Shown piece after piece: positions 47,237 to 57,201 of a DNA stretch of 64,000 nt. The stretch covers positions 4,532,437 to 4,596,436 of the forward strand of contig NC_064048.1 in the NCBI RefSeq assembly GCF_932526225.1, in the 5' to 3' direction. The notes under the pieces were generated by a model. That model was not told the origin of the DNA. It did not search any database and was given only the letters and a program-made list of their open reading frames with translations. Position numbers and translations under genes: made by a program. Position 1 is the stretch's first letter, and each line of letters begins with the position of its first letter. This stretch comes from Nematostella vectensis (Eukaryota; Cnidaria; Anthozoa; Actiniaria; Edwardsiidae).

Positions 47237-48711
47237 TGTACAGGGCCCGAAATGATCCCAGGACCAGAAACGATCCCAGGACCCGAAATGATCCCCAAAA
47301 GTACCCCAATGACCCTCTTGGACCCGAAACAATACCGAGGAGTCCCCGAAATCAACCCCAAGGAATTGCGGTAATGGACAAAGGGAAAGTAGAAGAAATA
47401 CTAGCAATTCTTGAAGCATAATCAAGGGTTTACAGCGACTCGATTTCTAAACAACGTGTCTTAAAAATATTAGATTCCAACACAATACTTCTATTTATTA
47501 CATTGCCCGGCGTTAAACCCATAAACAGAGTCCAAAACAAATACACAACTTTAAATTGCTACTGAAAGGAATACAGCATAAACATAGCACAGCTTTGCTC
47601 AGATCAACCAAACGTTTGACATTCCATCACACTCTTATTATTTTGCGGTTCCGACACATGACTTTTACACTATAAATCTCATTTCTGGTAAACATCACCC
47701 CTAAAAATAAATAATTCATTTGACAACCAAACATGTATTTATCCACGAAATCCTTGATCACACGAGCGAATATTTAACGACAACATTTTAGGCAGCCGGT
47801 TTGGCCGAGAAGATGGAATGACAAAGCACACTGAGTAATACACTCGAACAACCCTTCTACTACCGATGCAAAATATTAAGAGGATGTGGCTTTTGTTGAA
47901 AGCAATATTATGTGAGTTTTGAATTTCCTCATGTAGTCGTGCGTACACCCCGGCATGATCTCATGATATGATAGGTATTTCATTCACCGAAAACAAACAT
48001 GCCTTCCCTGCTAGCAGAGGCCTCTTTTCTCTGTATTTCGCTGGGCTGGAGATATCTTTTCCTCGCGAACTCCAGCCCAGCGAAATACAGAGAACAGAGG
48101 CCTCTGCTAGCAGGGAAAAACATGCCAAAAAATAACTTTAAAACACTTCGCTTCCTATGAAAAGCAGCATGTCCTATCTGTAAAGACTTTCTTTTATGGC
48201 TTGTTATGTAAAATGATTTATCCACGCGGGTTCTTCAAATTACTATCACAGGAATTGTTAGTTGACCCCAATTTCTGACTCAACCACTGTGTTTCCCCCG
48301 CAGTCGTATATTAAAATCTTAATACTATAGTTTTAGTTGATGTAGATTTCCTTTTAATAACACAAAGCTAAATGTTTCATATGTTTTTAGAACTGAAAGC
48401 CAATCCTTACACATTCCTTTAGTTGTCCATTACTGTAATTCCTTGGGGTTGATTTCGGGGACTCTTGGGGATCGTTTCGGGTCCCGGGATCAGTTGGAAG
48501 TAAGTACGCAGCTGCTTTGTCTCCTATTATCTTTGTTCTACAAAGGAGTTCTTTTGTCTTTATTCTTCTCGTTCTTTGTGTCGAGGTGCGGATATTGTTC
48601 ATTTGCCCAATCAAATTGCAGCTTGTAAGAGCTGTGTACTGACCCTCAGTTGGGGAACTTTTGGGGATCGTTTCGGGTCCTGGGATCATTTCGGGTTTCG
48701 GGTCCTGTACA
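47237..48711. mobile_element. 1475-bp TIR element inserted in the satellite, TSD GATC
   Basis: The left end TGTACAGGGCCCGAAATGAT and the right end, ATCATTTCGGG to GGTCCTGTACA, are inverse; similarity extends about 140 bp inward, with about 170 extra bases in the right arm (about 48490-48655). The arms are built of CCCGAAA(T/C)GATCCC words. GATC at 47233-47236 and 48712-48715 is a 4-bp duplication: removing the element restores the satellite word GGATCTAAATAG. No transposase is seen. Confidence 0.85.
48004..48117. mobile_element. 114-bp foldback MITE, TTCCCTGCTAGCAG family, 9-bp TSD
   Basis: The two arms of about 46 bp are almost perfect inverse copies (TTCCCTGCTAGCAGAGG to TTTCGCTGGGCTGGA and back). 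AAACATGCC lies on both sides (47995-48003 and 48118-48126), again 9 bp. It sits inside the GATC-flanked element and shares its ends with 33797-34521. Confidence 0.9.
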
Positions 48712-48845
48712 GATCTAAATAGACATCTAGTAGATTCTAATAAGATAATCTCCGATAATATTACAATATCAAGGGGTAGAGAAGATGGAAGGAGTGATCT
48801 AAATAGACATCTAGTAGCTTCTAATAAGATAATCTCCGATAATAT
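48712..48845. repeat. 85-bp satellite, segment 2b
   Basis: About 1.6 units, ending in CCGATAATAT where family E copy C begins. Confidence 0.9.
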
Positions 48846-51750
48846 ATAGATTTAGGCACTGCCTAAAAGCGGAGCCAGCATGACTTTTCAGCATAAACTT
48901 GTGTAGAACCTCCCTTCCCTGCATTTTCATTATGCATCATGTTCCACCACCCACAAAAACGGCACCATATGTAAAACATATAAAGATTGCATGTTCTATA
49001 AATACTGCAATTACTATTAAAATGTGTCCTCCCAATCCTCCTGGGGAATACCTAGAACAAATATGTTTTTTTTGTTCTAGGTAAAAAAAAAGTATTTATT
49101 GACATTACTAAGGATATTATTAACTATACTTTACTAAGACAATAGACAACTGATACAGCAAAATTAGCAAAATAAATTTATGCTTTGATTAACAAGGAAG
49201 GCTTTCAGGTGTGAAGGGAGGTCATAATTATTTTAAAATGAGGATCAATTAAAGTTCCTCACAAAAAACTGGGTGCTTTTTTCTCTCTTCAAAATTAAAA
49301 ACAATAAACAAATACATATCAAATTCCTATACATTAATAAGTATATCAGCAAATCACACTATCATAGTGGATTTGAGGTAAAAGTACTCATTCCCTGCCT
49401 GTACTGTCCCAATTCCTTTTACTTCTTTAAATTACTTTACTTAACTTGCAAAGATAGGGCTTTATCATTTTCTTTCTCTTGTGTAAGTTTTAAAGTAAGC
49501 AATTCAAATATTGGAAAAATATCTTTATTAACCTTCTCTCTTGTATTCCAACATATTTGAAAAAATTCTGAGTACATTATTTTATTACACAGTTAAGAAC
49601 CACATATAAGAACCTAGAATGAATCTGTTAACCTAAAATTATCAAATTAGAATCCTTTTTATAAGCATCTTTTTAGCCTATAATTTGAAATAGGTTGAAA
49701 TAGGAAAATTGATTTCTAAATAGTTTTAAATAATATGATCCTAAGGATCATATAGGGGACCTGTTTTTTTTTTTTTGTGATTAACTTACTACCTCAGCGA
49801 GTCATTGTAATAGCAAGAGACTATTTATGAACCTAAATAGCCTAAATGTCACTAACCACACATTATACAAGAACCTGTCAGGCTAACTTGGAAAAAAAAC
49901 TAGGTTTTCTACTTTTATAACTCTGGTTCATTTTTTAGAACAATTTTTCCATTAAAATATTATCTTACTTTTTGTTACTTTATATGTGGTAATTTTTGGT
50001 GACCTACATTAAATATGAATGCCTTATATGTACATCCTGCCCTGGGTCATGCCTCTTAGCCAGCAGCTTGTGTCTCAGCTTGATTTCAGAATCTCTGGCT
50101 GAGATTAACCTAAAGAAGTTTGGAGAAAAGCATTTAAGAAAAAAACCTGGTAATTTCCTTACAATACAAATGTTATACCACTAAAACCTAATTCATAAAA
50201 CCTAAAACTAAAAATAGGATACAAATATTATACCACAATAACCTAATTCATAAAACTAAAAATAGTCCCAACTAAAACTCTCTAAAATGATACCCATTAC
50301 AGAAAACTAACATATGAACTTTGCTGTCTCATAAAGCTCTATGATCTGATGAGCCAGAGGTTGAAAGAGCTTTTATAGGAGAAGCTGCAGAGGGAAAAAA
50401 ACATTGCTTTTGAGGAAATTGCTCCTCTGTCTTGGCTTTCTATGAAACCTGAATTTTACTTTTGGACCACATTATATTGTGACATGTTTGTAAGAAAACA
50501 TTGAGGTACCCAGGGTTATTCAAAATATTGTAGGTAGTATAAAAACAAGGCATATTTTTTAGGTAATAACAGATCCCCAAGGTCCTAAATATGTATGTGC
50601 ACCTTTTTTTTTTAATCAAAACAGAATTCCAGAATAGTTGATTTAAATTTCAAGTGTTTATCAATGTTGTTTTTCACAAATTACTAATACTTAGGGTTTT
50701 AGGAGACCAGCTCTCAATTTCTTTAAGGTTTTAGGAAACCAGTTCTCTATTTCTTTCGCCAAAGAAAGCTGGAGTTTACCCAAGTAATTCATTAAAGCCT
50801 TGCTCATCTTTGAGAATTTGACCAATCATTCATTGAAACGAATTAAAAATAACTTTTGGTTTTATTTCTAGTACATAGCTGTCAACCCAACTTGGACAGA
50901 AATCTTGTGAAATCGGATGAAATACAGCAAATATGCGAAAAAAAAAAAAAACAAGAGAGCCAATGCGGATGAATACCGAGAATGTATGAACATTCTCACA
51001 TAAATTAGGTTTATGATGAAGTCCAAAATCTTGTGACAGAGTTGACAGCTCTGGTAACTTATATTCAATTCATTCATGAAAAGTAGTTATAATTTTCCTA
51101 TGATAGATGGTGAATGGCAGATTTAGAGATCGAATTTCATAAATGAAGTCTAGAATATTTATTCTCTGAGGTAAGTACTTAAAGTATAAATTAAATTTAA
51201 CAATAAAAAAGGTGTTCAAAGTTTGAAAAGACTCCGAAAGATCGTTCCGCTAAGTAATTTAATGCAATACGCTAACTTACCCACGTCTGCCAGTGAAGAA
51301 CAAATACATAGGAGAACTTGTCGGAGAAGGTGTCTATAAAATTAGCTTGTTTTTTCTTTCTTTATCTTGTGGCTTACTCTGACATTTCAGCTGACCTTGA
51401 CTCGAGCACAAGGCTTGACTCTTCAAAACTTTCAACCATGCTTTTACACAGTCTTTTGCACATAATTAGACAAGTTCATATCCGTGGTTAGCATTCCCAC
51501 GAATGATTGTTTTCAAGCACTTCTTTTTCGACAATTCTTGGCTTTTCTGCAGTCAGTTTTCGTGTGTTTTTGAGAGGGGCACAAATACGCATCCGCCATA
51601 TTGTTTTGAGCGTTCTGGAGGCCTGTGCCGAGGCAGATCGCGGCTGGCTGGATGGATGGATGGCAGCTTGTGACAATGACGTCATTGACAACAAAAACTG
51701 AGTCGCCTAGTTACCATTTCTAAACCTATGGAGCTCCGCGCTGGCTCTGC
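48846..51750 (+). mobile_element. Family E DNA element, full-length copy C, TSD TAATAT
   Basis: The element starts ATAGATTTAGGCACTGCC, then AAAAGCGGAGCCAGCATG, and ends with AAAACTGAGTCGC, TAGTTACCATTTCT, GGAGCTCCGCGCTGGCTC and TGC, all matching copy A (7609-10033, opposite orientation). TAATAT flanks it at 48840-48845 and 51751-51756, and removing it rejoins the satellite word GATAATATCACAAT. A decayed coding patch at about 49327-49430 reads VKVLIPCLYCPNSF, related to the one in copy A. A CRE-like TGACGTCA lies at 51677-51684. No transposase recognised. Confidence 0.75.
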
Positions 51751-52475
51751 TAATATCACAATATCGAGGGATAGAACAGATGGAAGGAGAGGATCTAAAT
51801 AGATATCTAGTAGATTCTAATAAGATAATCTCCGATAATATCACAATATCGAGGGGTCTCTACCCCTATATATAATATCACATATATACTCGTTCTACAA
51901 ACGTGACAGTCACAGTAGATTTTGTAGTCGAATATCCGATAATATCGAGGGGTACAGCAGAGGAGGACGAAGGAATCTCTATAGATATCTAGTAGATTCT
52001 AATAAGATAATCTCAGATAATATCACGATATCGAGGGATAGAGCAGATGGAAGGAGAGGATCTAAATAGACATCGATTCTAATAAGATAATCTCCGATAA
52101 TATCATAATATCGAGGGGTAAAGCAGATGAAAGGAGAGGATCTAAATAGACATCTAGTAGATTCTAATAAGATAATCTCAGACATTATCACAATATCGAG
52201 GGGTAGAGCAGATGAAAGGAGAGGATCTAAATAGACATCTAGTAGGTGATAATAAGATAATCTCCGATAATATCACAATATCGAGGGTCCAGCAGAGGGA
52301 GGGAAGGTATCTAAATAAACATCTAGTAGATGATAATAAGATAATCTCCGATAATATCACAATATCAAGGGTCCAGCAGAGGGAAGGAGGGGATCTAAAT
52401 AGACATCTAGTAGATGATAATAAAATAATCTCCGATAATATCACTATATCGAGGGATGAGGAAAGGAGAGGAAAG
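51751..52475. repeat. 85-bp satellite, segment 3
   Basis: About eight units. From 51880 the sequence repeats the start of segment 1 (43196 onward), including its single-copy 5' part, almost base for base, so the two segments derive from a larger duplication. The unit stays open in some frames on both strands, producing spurious repeated peptides. Confidence 0.92.
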
Positions 52476-53114
52476 GGGGTCTAACCACTATCTAATAGAA
52501 TATAATTAAAGGGAAACAATGATAATATCCTAATGTCAATATCAGATATCAGTGATAATGTTCGATATCGCGCCTATCTCGCGAACGCTGAAATTCACGC
52601 TGTCGTCATTCGCGAGCTCAATTCGGGAGTTGAATTTTGTTCATTATCCTTCAAATATCTGCCATTATCAACGAATAACTTTAGTTTAAGACTATTTTGG
52701 AAACCTGCAAACTATTTTGCTTTAAAATAAGGAATGAATTCAATCATTTTGGTTCGTTCGTGCACATTCTAGTCGAAGAGTTTGTGAGCACGTGGCGGTG
52801 TAGCTTTTTGAAATGTATTTCTTGATGGATTGAATTCAACTCAAACTCCCTACAACTAAACACAGTTGGACAAAGGTTGTCGTGGAAAGAACCACAAGTT
52901 TCGAGTAAGTCTACAATTATTCAATTCAATTCAATTTTGTCCTGGAAAATGTTTAGCAATTTATCTTTTAATAGAATAAGCTTACTGCTAAAATTCGAAA
53001 CAGCTGTCATATAAAATTAATGAGTTCCTTTCTTCTTTCTCAGCGATAAAAAAGATGGATGGCAACAGATGGATTGCTAATCGTTCATGGAATATATTCA
53101 GGCTGTACAGTTAA
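52476..53114. other. Intergenic DNA, no gene recognised
   Basis: No domain-bearing frame on either strand. Confidence 0.5.
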
Positions 53115-54285
53115 CTGCTTACAAAAGTAAAAACATGGTCTGAACACTACCTGGATAAGGACATCAGCTTATAAACTTCCTGAAGCATTTGGTTGGCATG
53201 TACATCAATTCATGGAGTATGGGCAATTGTTTTACATATACTGTTGTTGTAAAGAAGAAACAGTGGATTTGAACTTGACAGTGGAATGATAATTTTGCTA
53301 TTTATTGAAGGATGCTTCAATATTCACTTCAAGTTGGCATGGATTCACATGCATAATATATATTTGGAAATGCTATTGTAAAAGACTTGAACTCCTATAT
53401 CAACTTAAATCAGGGAATAGAGGACATGGTTAGTTAAGTGGAGTGAATAGGGGTATGTAAATCCGCCGATCCGCAACATTTTAGGGGCAAATCCGTGGAT
53501 CCGCAGATATTTTTAGATCCGCATGGTTTGACAGATAAACAATAGCATCGATTGAAATTAATTTAAAATCCGAAATTCGAAGGTCAAAGCAGTCAAAATC
53601 CGAAATCCGTGCCCAAATTGTCAACAGATCCGTGATCCGCCGTATTTCCAAAACCCGCCAATCCGCTGAAATAATCATCAAAATCCGTAATCTGTGAGCA
53701 TTTCGGGGCCGAATCCGCCGATCCGCGAACCTATTCAACCCCCCCCCTTCCCCCTTAGTTGAATGGATAATGTAGGTTAAGGGAACTACCCGACATCAAT
53801 GATTAGTTGAATGGATAGAAATGAGTATTTGGACATTGGATATGGAATGGACAAGAATGCGAAAAAAAAAATGATGTACACCTGCTTACAAAAGTAAAAG
53901 CATGGTCTGAACACTACCTGGATAAGGACATCAGCTTATAAAGTTTCTGAAGCATTTGGTTGGTATGTACATCAATTCATGGAGTATGGGACATTGTTTT
54001 ACATAACTGTTGTTGTAAAGAAGAAGCAGTGGATTTGAACTTGATGTGGAATGATAATTTTGCTATTTATTGAAGGATGCTTCAATATTCACTTCAAGTT
54101 GGCATGGATTCACATGCATAATATATATTTATTTGGAAATGCTATTGTAAAAGACTTGAAATCCTATATCAACTTAAATCAGGGAATAGAGGACATCAAT
54201 GATTAGTTGAATGGATAGAAATGAGTATTTGGACATGGGATATGGAATGGACAAGAATGCGAAAAAAAAAATGATGTACACCTGC
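53115..54285. repeat. Tandem duplication of about 404 bp, first copy interrupted
   Basis: 53115-53427 plus 53792-53885 match 53882-54285, which is continuous. The first copy is split by a 364-bp insertion at 53428-53791. The duplicated unit begins beside the donor of the coding fragment at 54282 and includes that donor word (GATGTACACCTGC). Confidence 0.88.
53428..53791. mobile_element. 364-bp insertion rich in CCGATCCGC words, TSD GACAT
   Basis: GACAT at 53423-53427 is repeated at 53792-53796, and the second tandem copy shows the empty site (AGGACATCAATGATTAG). The insert is made of AATCCG and GATCCGC words, with weak terminal similarity (GGTTAGTT and AACTACCC). It resembles other irregular GATC-word repeats such as 25870-26105. 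Confidence 0.7.
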
Positions 54286-54700
54286 AACCGTTTATTTTGC
54301 TCTTTCAAGTCAGCTATCTTCTCATTTTTACTGGTGATAGAAGCAATCATTTTTAAAAGTTTGATTTTATCTACTTCTAGATCTTCATATTTTGTCTTCA
54401 TTCGTCTGCACACTGTTCCGCTTGTTTGCATTCAGACTCTACGTCTGTTATTGAAACAAGTTCATTCACTAAAATATTTAGGCTGAATGATTTTGAGTTT
54501 AATTCACTACGCTGCCTTCCTCCATGGCTTTTTCGGAATTTCTCTGAAACAGAGTCAGCTTCTCTCTTAAGTCTTTCTTTTATCCTCCCACTAGCAGCAG
54601 GTTCTATTTTAAACCATTGCCTTGGTATCCAGTAATTGAGTAGATCAATGTAGTCAATGGTGTTTCCCTAGTCATCTTTTTTCCCATGAATGCTATGCCA
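54282..54700 (-). pseudogene. Decayed coding fragment ending in a coiled-coil-like exon
   Basis: On the minus strand one frame (about 54690 to 54407) reads IDYIDLLNYWIPRQWFK, EPAASGRIKERLKREAD and LVSITDVESECKQAEQCADE, then stops at TGA. The next frame takes over from MKTKYEDLEVDKIKLLKM to EQNKRLQ and ends at a CAG|GTGTAC donor at 54281. The Lys/Glu/Leu pattern suggests a coiled coil. One frameshift would connect the two parts. Family not recognised; perhaps a transposon-borne or recently dead gene. Confidence 0.45.
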
Positions 54701-56388
54701 TACTTTCAAAAAGATCTATTTACATAATGATCACTGATGTATGGAAAATCAGGCTCACGGACTTTTAAATTGAATTTTGTTTTGTATTTTGTATATTCAG
54801 ACAAGAGATCGGACATTTTCTTCGCGAAAAATAAAAAGGTACCATTCACTTTTCGCGCGTTATTTTTATCATTTGAATATATTACAGTATCTTTCCCGAT
54901 CGTTCCAGCAGTAGTTTGAAGAGATGGACAGGTTACTAAGCAACGGAGTGAAGCAACGAACAGCTCAAAACCGATCGGAAGAGAGAAGTCAGGGAGATTT
55001 CAAGAGGAAAATCGCACGAAAAATCGCGCGCTTCGATTCGAACATTTGTAAACAAGAACCCTCAATGCTAAGACAAGATTTTTCTTAGTTAAAATAGCAA
55101 AATTCGACTTTTTGAAGTTAATTTTGACAGAACTTAAACTTAAACTACTTACAAACGTTAAGAACTCAAAACTCGGCCTTTTGGTAGCTTCTTAAGTTAC
55201 GTGTAGCAGAGTGTTTCAACTTACGTATGACTAGAAGACAGATTCAGGCTATACCATCTTCAAAAACAGCGAAATAAAGCGTAGTGAACACGTTCAAGAG
55301 CCGTAGACAGGAGGCTTTCGGCTTCGAAGAAGGGCTTATATAGGCAAGCATAGTCGCATAGTCGATACTGTTGTTGTAGGAGACCGCTATTGGATCACGA
55401 CGTGATCTTTTTTAATAGTGATATATTCATTAACGTTCGGTTTCAATAAAGGGACTTTTAGGAACAAGTATAGTCGCACACGATACTGTAGTAGTATACT
55501 TTACTTTAAAAAGCATTAAAAGTTTAATCACGATTAAGGAATCACCCCGCATCAGTTCGATGAAATGCTATTAAAACTCCTTTGTTCTTGCGAACCTTAA
55601 ATACCTATTTAAAAATGAAGCTCGTTACTTCATCGCTTTAACCAAAGTAGAAGACTATAAAGTCTTCTAGCGGAAAGTATATTAAAGGTATAAATAACGA
55701 ACCTTTATCAGTGAAAGCGGAATTAGCTAAAAGCTTCAATCCGAAGAGAAGTCGTGATTGTCTAAAGACCCGTCTTCAGGAAACTCCCAGGATAAAAACG
55801 CGCGACTTTATCAACAGCGATGCCTTTTTAATGATTTTTAACTGGAACCGACAATGGACACGCAATACCCTAGGGCAAGATACAGAGGAAACTAATTTTC
55901 GCATTCCTTTTAAATAGAATTTAAAAAACACCCGAAAGGAAGTAAGTAACCCCGTGCGACATTACTTGTAGTTATGGATCCTCTTTGAAGTGGATGATGT
56001 TTACGTGTCACTTGTTCGGCGATTTGTTTTAGATTCGAGTGATCTCAAAATATTTTACGATTACAAGTAGTAGTTTGAAATAAAAAAGAACCGACCCTGA
56101 TTAAAATAGCTACCTTTTGAGTAGGATACCTAGCAATTTTGGAGAGAAAATAAAATGCGATGGGTTAAGGGAAAGGGGTGGAAGGGTGTGGGATGGTGGT
56201 GGTAGAAAAGGTGAGGGGGAAAGGGGGGGATAGAATTGTGAAAAATGGTTTCTGCATTTCTATAGCGCTTTCTCAAATTAGCGAAATAATAGTGCTTAGT
56301 GAATTAGTTTTACCATGAAGCTCACTTACATACTGCTCCCTTGGGAATACTCAGTCGTTTTCCACACATGAAGTAGTATACCCTGGGT
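54701..56388. other. Intergenic DNA, no gene recognised
   Basis: Two related words, GCATAGTCGCATAGTCGATACT and AGTATAGTCGCACACGATACT in shortened form (TATAGTCGCA...CGATACTG), lie near 55350 and 55470. Nothing else is recognised. A G-rich tract lies at 56170-56230. Confidence 0.45.
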
Positions 56389-56496
56389 ACCAGAGGCTCA
56401 GAACTTCGCTAGAGCCGCGAAGCGGCGTCACGCTCCGAACTTCGCTAGAGCCGCGAAGCGGCGTCAACGACTGAGCGAAGCGAAGGAGCCTCTGGT
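56389..56496. mobile_element. Small foldback element with ACCAGAGGCTC ends
   Basis: ACCAGAGGCTC at 56389-56399 is the inverse of GAGCCTCTGGT at 56486-56496. Inside, GAACTTCGCTAGAGCCGCG continuing to AAGCGGCGTC (29 bp) is repeated at 56401-56429 and 56437-56465, and each copy can itself fold (GCCGCGAAGCGGC). Confidence 0.8.
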
Positions 56497-56567
56497 GCAA
56501 CGAATAGCCAGCCTCACTATGGTGCTAACGACGCTTCGGATTACTCGCCAAACCGGTTTTTTAGTCA

Positions 56568-56575
56568 TGACGTCA
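56568..56575. promoter_or_regulatory. CRE-like site TGACGTCA
   Basis: A perfect palindromic CREB/ATF site lies 12 bases before the ATG of the ZAD-like frame. Its position would be in a 5' UTR or core promoter. Binding is not shown. Confidence 0.3.
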
Positions 56576-56586
56576 GTCACGCAAGA

Positions 56587-57201
56587 ATGACCTGTCAAAA
56601 TGTTCGTTTGGTGCTCCACGTGAATCCTACATCATGTGAATTTCGTAGTTTCGCGGCGATTTGGCAACAGCAAATGGATACCACCGTCAACTCCGCAAAG
56701 TCGTCATTTAATCCAAATAATTTCTGTCGATTGTGTAACGCTAATACATCGAATTGCGTTTTAGGTCAATTTAATCTATTTTCTGGAACTAAGGCTAAGA
56801 AGGAAAAGATCGTAGAGCGGCTTTCGTCTTTGCTCGAGCTGAGCGTTCGCCTTGAGAAAAGCAAATCCTCCATCATTTGCATAAACCGATATCGAACTCT
56901 AGAAAGGATCGAAAAGGCAAAATCACTCGTTTTCAGGGAGTTACCGGAGTTAAAGCCCAAGTTCACCGATACATCGGAGGCACAGGAGGTAGCTTTATGT
57001 TCCAGGCCCGGGAAACGTCTTAAATATTCTCCGCTGAGTTTGGAGAAGCCCCGAAAGCAAGCGGCATTTCGGGGAAGTATAAATACTAACACCTCACACG
57101 GATCGTCATTGACAAGACCTTCAAAGAAATCTAAGTTATCTTTTCAAAAGAACATTGGTGGAAAAGATTGGTTGACTTCTGTAGCTTTAGGAATGATATA
57201 G
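56587..57201 (+). CDS. ZAD-like zinc-finger protein fragment, 3' end lost to a LINE
   Basis: 204 codons from ATG. Residues about 46-115 have the look of a ZAD-type (zinc-finger-associated) domain: FCRLCNANTSN, GQFNLFSGTKAKKEKI, LSVRLEKSKSSIICIN, then RYRTLERIEKAKSL. The first C-x2-C pair is present; where the second pair is expected the sequence is C-I-N-R, so one zinc ligand seems lost. The rest is basic and low in structure (RPGKRLKYSPLSLEKP, PSKKSKLSFQ). The last 19 codons overlap the antisense end of the LINE at 57144-60053, so the original C-terminus was probably removed by that insertion. May be an unspliced first exon. The ZAD assignment is by pattern only. Confidence 0.5.
   Translation: MTCQNVRLVLHVNPTSCEFRSFAAIWQQQMDTTVNSAKSSFNPNNFCRLCNANTSNCVLGQFNLFSGTKAKKEKIVERLSSLLELSVRLEKSKSSIICINRYRTLERIEKAKSLVFRELPELKPKFTDTSEAQEVALCSRPGKRLKYSPLSLEKPRKQAAFRGSINTNTSHGSSLTRPSKKSKLSFQKNIGGKDWLTSVALGMI

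Noticed and set aside
51677-51684. A CRE-like TGACGTCA inside family E as a host enhancer.
   Set aside because: A single 8-bp match inside an element with no nearby gene is weak evidence; it is only mentioned with the element.
43190-52475. Regularly spaced repeats that might recall a CRISPR array.
   Set aside because: The units are contiguous satellite copies without unique spacers, in an intron-bearing eukaryotic sequence.
52178-52484. Repeated peptides (DNKIISDNITISR and the opposite-strand version) in the satellite.
   Set aside because: The 85-bp unit happens to stay open on both strands; there are no start contexts or splice sites consistent with a gene.
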